The notes under the pieces were generated by a model. The model ran no database searches. It saw only the letters and a program-made list of their open reading frames with translations, and was not told where the DNA came from. Both the position numbers and the translations under genes were made by a program. Positions 61,825 to 64,000 of a stretch of 64,000 bases of DNA are shown piece by piece. This DNA comes from Evansella clarkii (GTDB taxonomy: Bacteria; Bacillota; Bacilli; Bacillales; Salisediminibacteriaceae). The stretch lies in assembly GCF_002019695.1 (NCBI RefSeq), contig NZ_KV917376.1:3314040-3378039 (forward strand), read 5' to 3'. Every line of letters begins with the position of its first letter. Within the stretch, counting starts at the first letter, position 1.

Positions 61825-62877
61825 TTGAATAATTATACTGAAATTAATTTTAAAGATTTTTTGCCCCGGCGTAATGGCTTCGTCTTTAAATACAAAAAAG
61901 TGGACGGCCAATATATACATACATATGCAGAAGGCGAACTTATAAAAAAGATGGGGCAGAAGAAGGCTGACATACTGAATCACACTTTATTTAATTTTTT
62001 ACCCAAAAAAGAGGCCGCGCTAAAAGTCCACTATTACGAGCAGGCGTGGAATGGGGAGATTATTAATTACGAAGGCTGTATTAACGGGGTGTATTATCTG
62101 GCAACGCTGAATCCTAATAAAGAAGACGGCAATGTTAAGGAAGTGTTTGGCACCGCTATTGACATAACTGAGGAAAAAGAAAATGAAAAGAAAATTAAAG
62201 AGATGGAAAAACTCGCTCTTGCCGGGGAACTTGCTGCAGGAATTGCCCATGAGATCAGAAATCCTCTTACTTCCTTAAAAGGGTTTACTCAGCTGCTTCG
62301 TGCAAATATCTCTAATGATACAGCTGACAGACAGGAAATGGCTAAGTACATAGATATAATGCTTGATGAATTAGAACGGCTTAACAGTATTGTAGAGGAA
62401 TTCTTATTTATCGGAAAACCAAACCGCAAGCTTATTATGAAAGAAATTAATCTGGATAAGCTTCTTGACGATGTCATTCTGTTTATGGAACCTCAGTGTC
62501 AGATCAAAGGAATAACAATACAGACGGAGTTTGATGGGGCATTCAAGACAGTATGTGATCCGGATATGCTTAAACAGGTTTTTATAAATATTATCCGGAA
62601 TGCTATTGAAGCAACGAAAGAAGACACACCGATTATTAACATAGCCCTGACTGAAAACGATCAGAGATACATAATAACTATCAGAGATTATGGCTATGGA
62701 GTCAGTAAGGATAAACAGAAACGACTGTTTGAGCCGTTTTTCACAACGAAAGTACAAGGGACAGGTCTGGGGTTAATGGTATGTAAACGTATCGTCGAGC
62801 TGCATAACGGGGAAATTTCCCTTACAAGTAAAGAAGGGGAAGGAACGGACGTAACGATTGTCCTTCCGAAAGAATAG
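61825..62877 (+). CDS. PAS-containing sensor histidine kinase (sporulation kinase type)
   Basis: This 350-aa soluble kinase has an N-terminal PAS domain (residues 10-118), a short coiled coil (118-135), the HisKA dimer with phospho-acceptor His142 in AGIAHEIRNPLTSLKGF, and an ATPase domain (NIIRNAIEAT, GYGVSKDKQKRLFEPFFTTK, GTGLGLMVCKRIVE). This resembles KinA/KinE-type enzymes that feed the Spo0F phosphorelay. There is no adjacent response regulator. The start is TTG 61825 with GCAGGAGCTGAG upstream. kapB lies within 400 bp. Confidence 0.85.
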   Translation: MNNYTEINFKDFLPRRNGFVFKYKKVDGQYIHTYAEGELIKKMGQKKADILNHTLFNFLPKKEAALKVHYYEQAWNGEIINYEGCINGVYYLATLNPNKEDGNVKEVFGTAIDITEEKENEKKIKEMEKLALAGELAAGIAHEIRNPLTSLKGFTQLLRANISNDTADRQEMAKYIDIMLDELERLNSIVEEFLFIGKPNRKLIMKEINLDKLLDDVILFMEPQCQIKGITIQTEFDGAFKTVCDPDMLKQVFINIIRNAIEATKEDTPIINIALTENDQRYIITIRDYGYGVSKDKQKRLFEPFFTTKVQGTGLGLMVCKRIVELHNGEISLTSKEGEGTDVTIVLPKE

Positions 62878-62888
62878 ATAAGACAGTT

Positions 62889-62920
62889 TAAGGGCACAAA
62901 ATGAAATTGTGCCCTTTTCA
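62889..62920. terminator. Bidirectional terminator
   Basis: AAGGGCACAA / TTGTGCCCTT arms with a 7-base loop stand between the kinase gene and the convergent small gene; T runs follow on both sides. Confidence 0.85.
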
Positions 62921-62924
62921 TTAA

Positions 62925-63158
62925 TTAATTTTTCTGCAGAAGCTCCTGCATTTTTTTGTTTCTTTCCTGCTGTTCTTCTTCACTGGACAGATCGTATTTT
63001 TTCAGAAGATGAAAAGCTTCGTTAAGCTCGAGCTGCGGACGCTCCTTTTCAAGATAAGACGCAAAGCTGCGGTACATGTCCTCAGGTAAATGTTCCCGCT
63101 GCTGTTCCAGTTTGTTTAGTACATCCTGCCTGCTATGATCCAGTTTACATTCTCCCAT
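62925..63158 (-). CDS. Small charged helical protein, unknown
   Basis: This 77-aa protein begins MGECKLDHSRQDVLNKLEQQ and consists of three predicted charged helices (PEDMYRSFASYLEKERPQLEL, NEAFHLLKKYDLSSEEEQQE). The start at 63158 follows AAGGAGTGTTACAC; a longer start three residues up would fall in that site. It lies downstream of kapB on the same strand with a 52-bp gap. I recognise no domain. Confidence 0.65.
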   Translation of the reverse strand: MGECKLDHSRQDVLNKLEQQREHLPEDMYRSFASYLEKERPQLELNEAFHLLKKYDLSSEEEQQERNKKMQELLQKN

Positions 63159-63210
63159 GTGTAACACTCCTTATATAGCTTTTTCGATCTTACGAAAACC
63201 CGTGAATTGA

Positions 63211-63603
63211 TTATTCACTCTCCGGAAAATAATCTTCTTCTAACAAACGAAGAGACTCCATGGATTTTTTGGCCCACTCACTGTCATCCTTCTCAAGTTC
63301 TGCTTTTTGCTCATGTAAAGCTTTCCTCAGTGATTCCTTGTAATCAGGAATTTCCCCTTCATACTTTTTCACATAAACATCCGGAATGTTTGTTTTTTCC
63401 CTCAAACCAAGTGCTTTCCTTTTGTGAAACAAAGGCACATCCGCTGTCTTCGGCTGATGCAGATCCCCCTGCACCGGATGCTTCAGAACAGCAAGAACTT
63501 TCACTACATATCTTTCTTTCTTTTGTTCAGTTATTTCTCCAATATACTTTCCTGTTTTATAAATGCCTGTAACTATATCTCCTGGTTTGAACTGAAGAGC
63601 CAT
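63211..63603 (-). CDS. kapB: Kinase-associated protein KapB
   Basis: This 130-aa protein matches KapB: FKPGDIVTGIYKTGKYIGEITE, VVKVLAVLKHPVQGDLHQPK, PLFHKRKALGLREKTNIPD and a helical C-terminus. In B. subtilis KapB is needed for KinB to pass phosphate into the sporulation phosphorelay and sits beside kinB; here no kinB is adjacent. The start at 63603 is chosen because GGAGGAG lies about 9 bp upstream; no lipobox Cys is seen, so it is probably cytosolic here. Confidence 0.88.
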   Translation of the reverse strand: MALQFKPGDIVTGIYKTGKYIGEITEQKKERYVVKVLAVLKHPVQGDLHQPKTADVPLFHKRKALGLREKTNIPDVYVKKYEGEIPDYKESLRKALHEQKAELEKDDSEWAKKSMESLRLLEEDYFPESE

Positions 63604-63719
63604 AAAATCAATCTCCTCCACTTTTTGTTGATCATAACATATTCTTCAGGGTGGGGAAAATAAAGGTGATTCATTAACTTCATTTTAAAAAATGATCCTG
63701 ATCGATCCTTCTTTCACAA

Positions 63720-63758
63720 CAGTGGGGATGAACTAAATCCCGGTGATTGAAGTTTCAT
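63720..63758. repeat. Fragment of the structured dispersed element, copy C
   Basis: CAGTGGGGATGAACTAAATC then CCGGTGATTGAAGTTTCAT matches only the terminal hairpin module of the elements at 40837 and 54757. It lies upstream of the last gene. Confidence 0.6.
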
Positions 63759-63832
63759 ATTATGTATGTATAATTTCAGATGGAGAGATAATACATATAT
63801 AATCGCAGATTACTTCCAGGAGGTGGAATGAC

Positions 63833-64000
63833 ATGGACATTTATAAAGGAGCCGAATTCGATATCTCTGAAGACAATAAGCTTCATTTCAAAAGAGGGGA
63901 TACGTTGAAGATCAGCCAGAAAAAAGGTTCCTTCGTACAGTTTACTTTAGGTGATGGGAGAAGTTACGGAACGATGCCTCTGCAGCATCTGGAGTACTTA
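63833..64000 (+). CDS. Hypothetical protein, 3' end outside the window
   Basis: ATG 63833 opens a frame that is still open at the window edge (56 codons). It has AGGAGGTGG about 8 bp upstream. The visible product begins MDIYKGAEFDISEDNKLHF and continues with alternating strands (SFVQFTLGDGRSYGTMP), suggesting a small beta-rich protein. No family is recognised from this part. Confidence 0.6.
   Translation, partial: MDIYKGAEFDISEDNKLHFKRGDTLKISQKKGSFVQFTLGDGRSYGTMPLQHLEYL

Noticed and set aside
1-64000. Insertion sequence or prophage
   Set aside because: No transposase, integrase or structural phage gene is visible; the one phage-like small protein at 56957 is isolated.

Overview
The window looks like chromosome of a low-GC, spore-forming Bacillaceae, probably a haloalkaliphilic relative of Bacillus, Evansella or Salipaludibacillus. 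The reasons are strong AGGAGG-type ribosome sites, frequent TTG and GTG starts, B. subtilis-like eps genes, CotF-like coat genes, KapB, a sporulation-type sensor kinase, a SinI-like peptide, a secreted acidic subtilase, a betaine-type BCCT carrier and an NhaC-type Na+/H+ antiporter. The genus is an inference; no rRNA or tRNA gene was seen.

Region 1 (1-25901) is one large exopolysaccharide locus on the + strand. It starts inside an epsF-like gene and runs through epsG, epsL, epsM and epsN, then a long run of GT4 and GT2 glycosyltransferases. Also present are a CDP-glycerol type transferase with its tagD partner, a GT-D pseudogene, an ABC exporter/flippase, an acyltransferase, galE, rfbA-rfbB-rfbC (no rfbD), a COG4091-type dehydrogenase with a SAF domain, and an epsE-like gene. 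The middle (about 13.3-18.9 kb) is visibly AT-richer and looks inserted. The likely product is a branched, O-acylated, possibly glycerol-phosphate-bearing surface polymer.

Region 2 (26200-34644) holds a FliB-type lysine N-methylase and then a complete paeninodin-class lasso-peptide cluster: cyclase (C), precursor (A), HPr-kinase-like tailoring kinase (K), RRE protein (B1), leader peptidase (B2), nucleotidyltransferase and ABC exporter (D). The predicted core is about 38 residues, far longer than usual, with two Cys and a Pro-Gly tail ending in Ser.

Region 3 (34700-42900) has a metallophosphoesterase, a stand-alone SinI-like antirepressor of 43 aa, a DUF1284 protein, a secreted subtilase, a cytosolic-looking trypsin-fold protease, and a rearranged yraE-yraD / yraG-yraF-adhB coat locus.

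Region 4 (43100-64000) is mostly housekeeping and stress functions: BCCT transporter, SDR, a divergent HPr paralogue, two luciferase-like monooxygenases, a YuiH-type molybdoenzyme, UvsE, FMN reductase with an amidohydrolase, VOC epimerase, LysE-type exporter, sulfurtransferase, an N-terminally shortened DUF2339 protein, NhaC antiporter, a trans-sulfuration enzyme, alpha/beta hydrolase, a PAS histidine kinase and KapB.

Non-coding structure is notable. A dispersed structured element of about 155 bp occurs at 40837 and, inverted, at 54757, with a fragment at 63720. A 101-bp palindromic tandem repeat has four full copies (56492-56905), and a 52-53-bp hairpin repeat has three copies (40035-40185).
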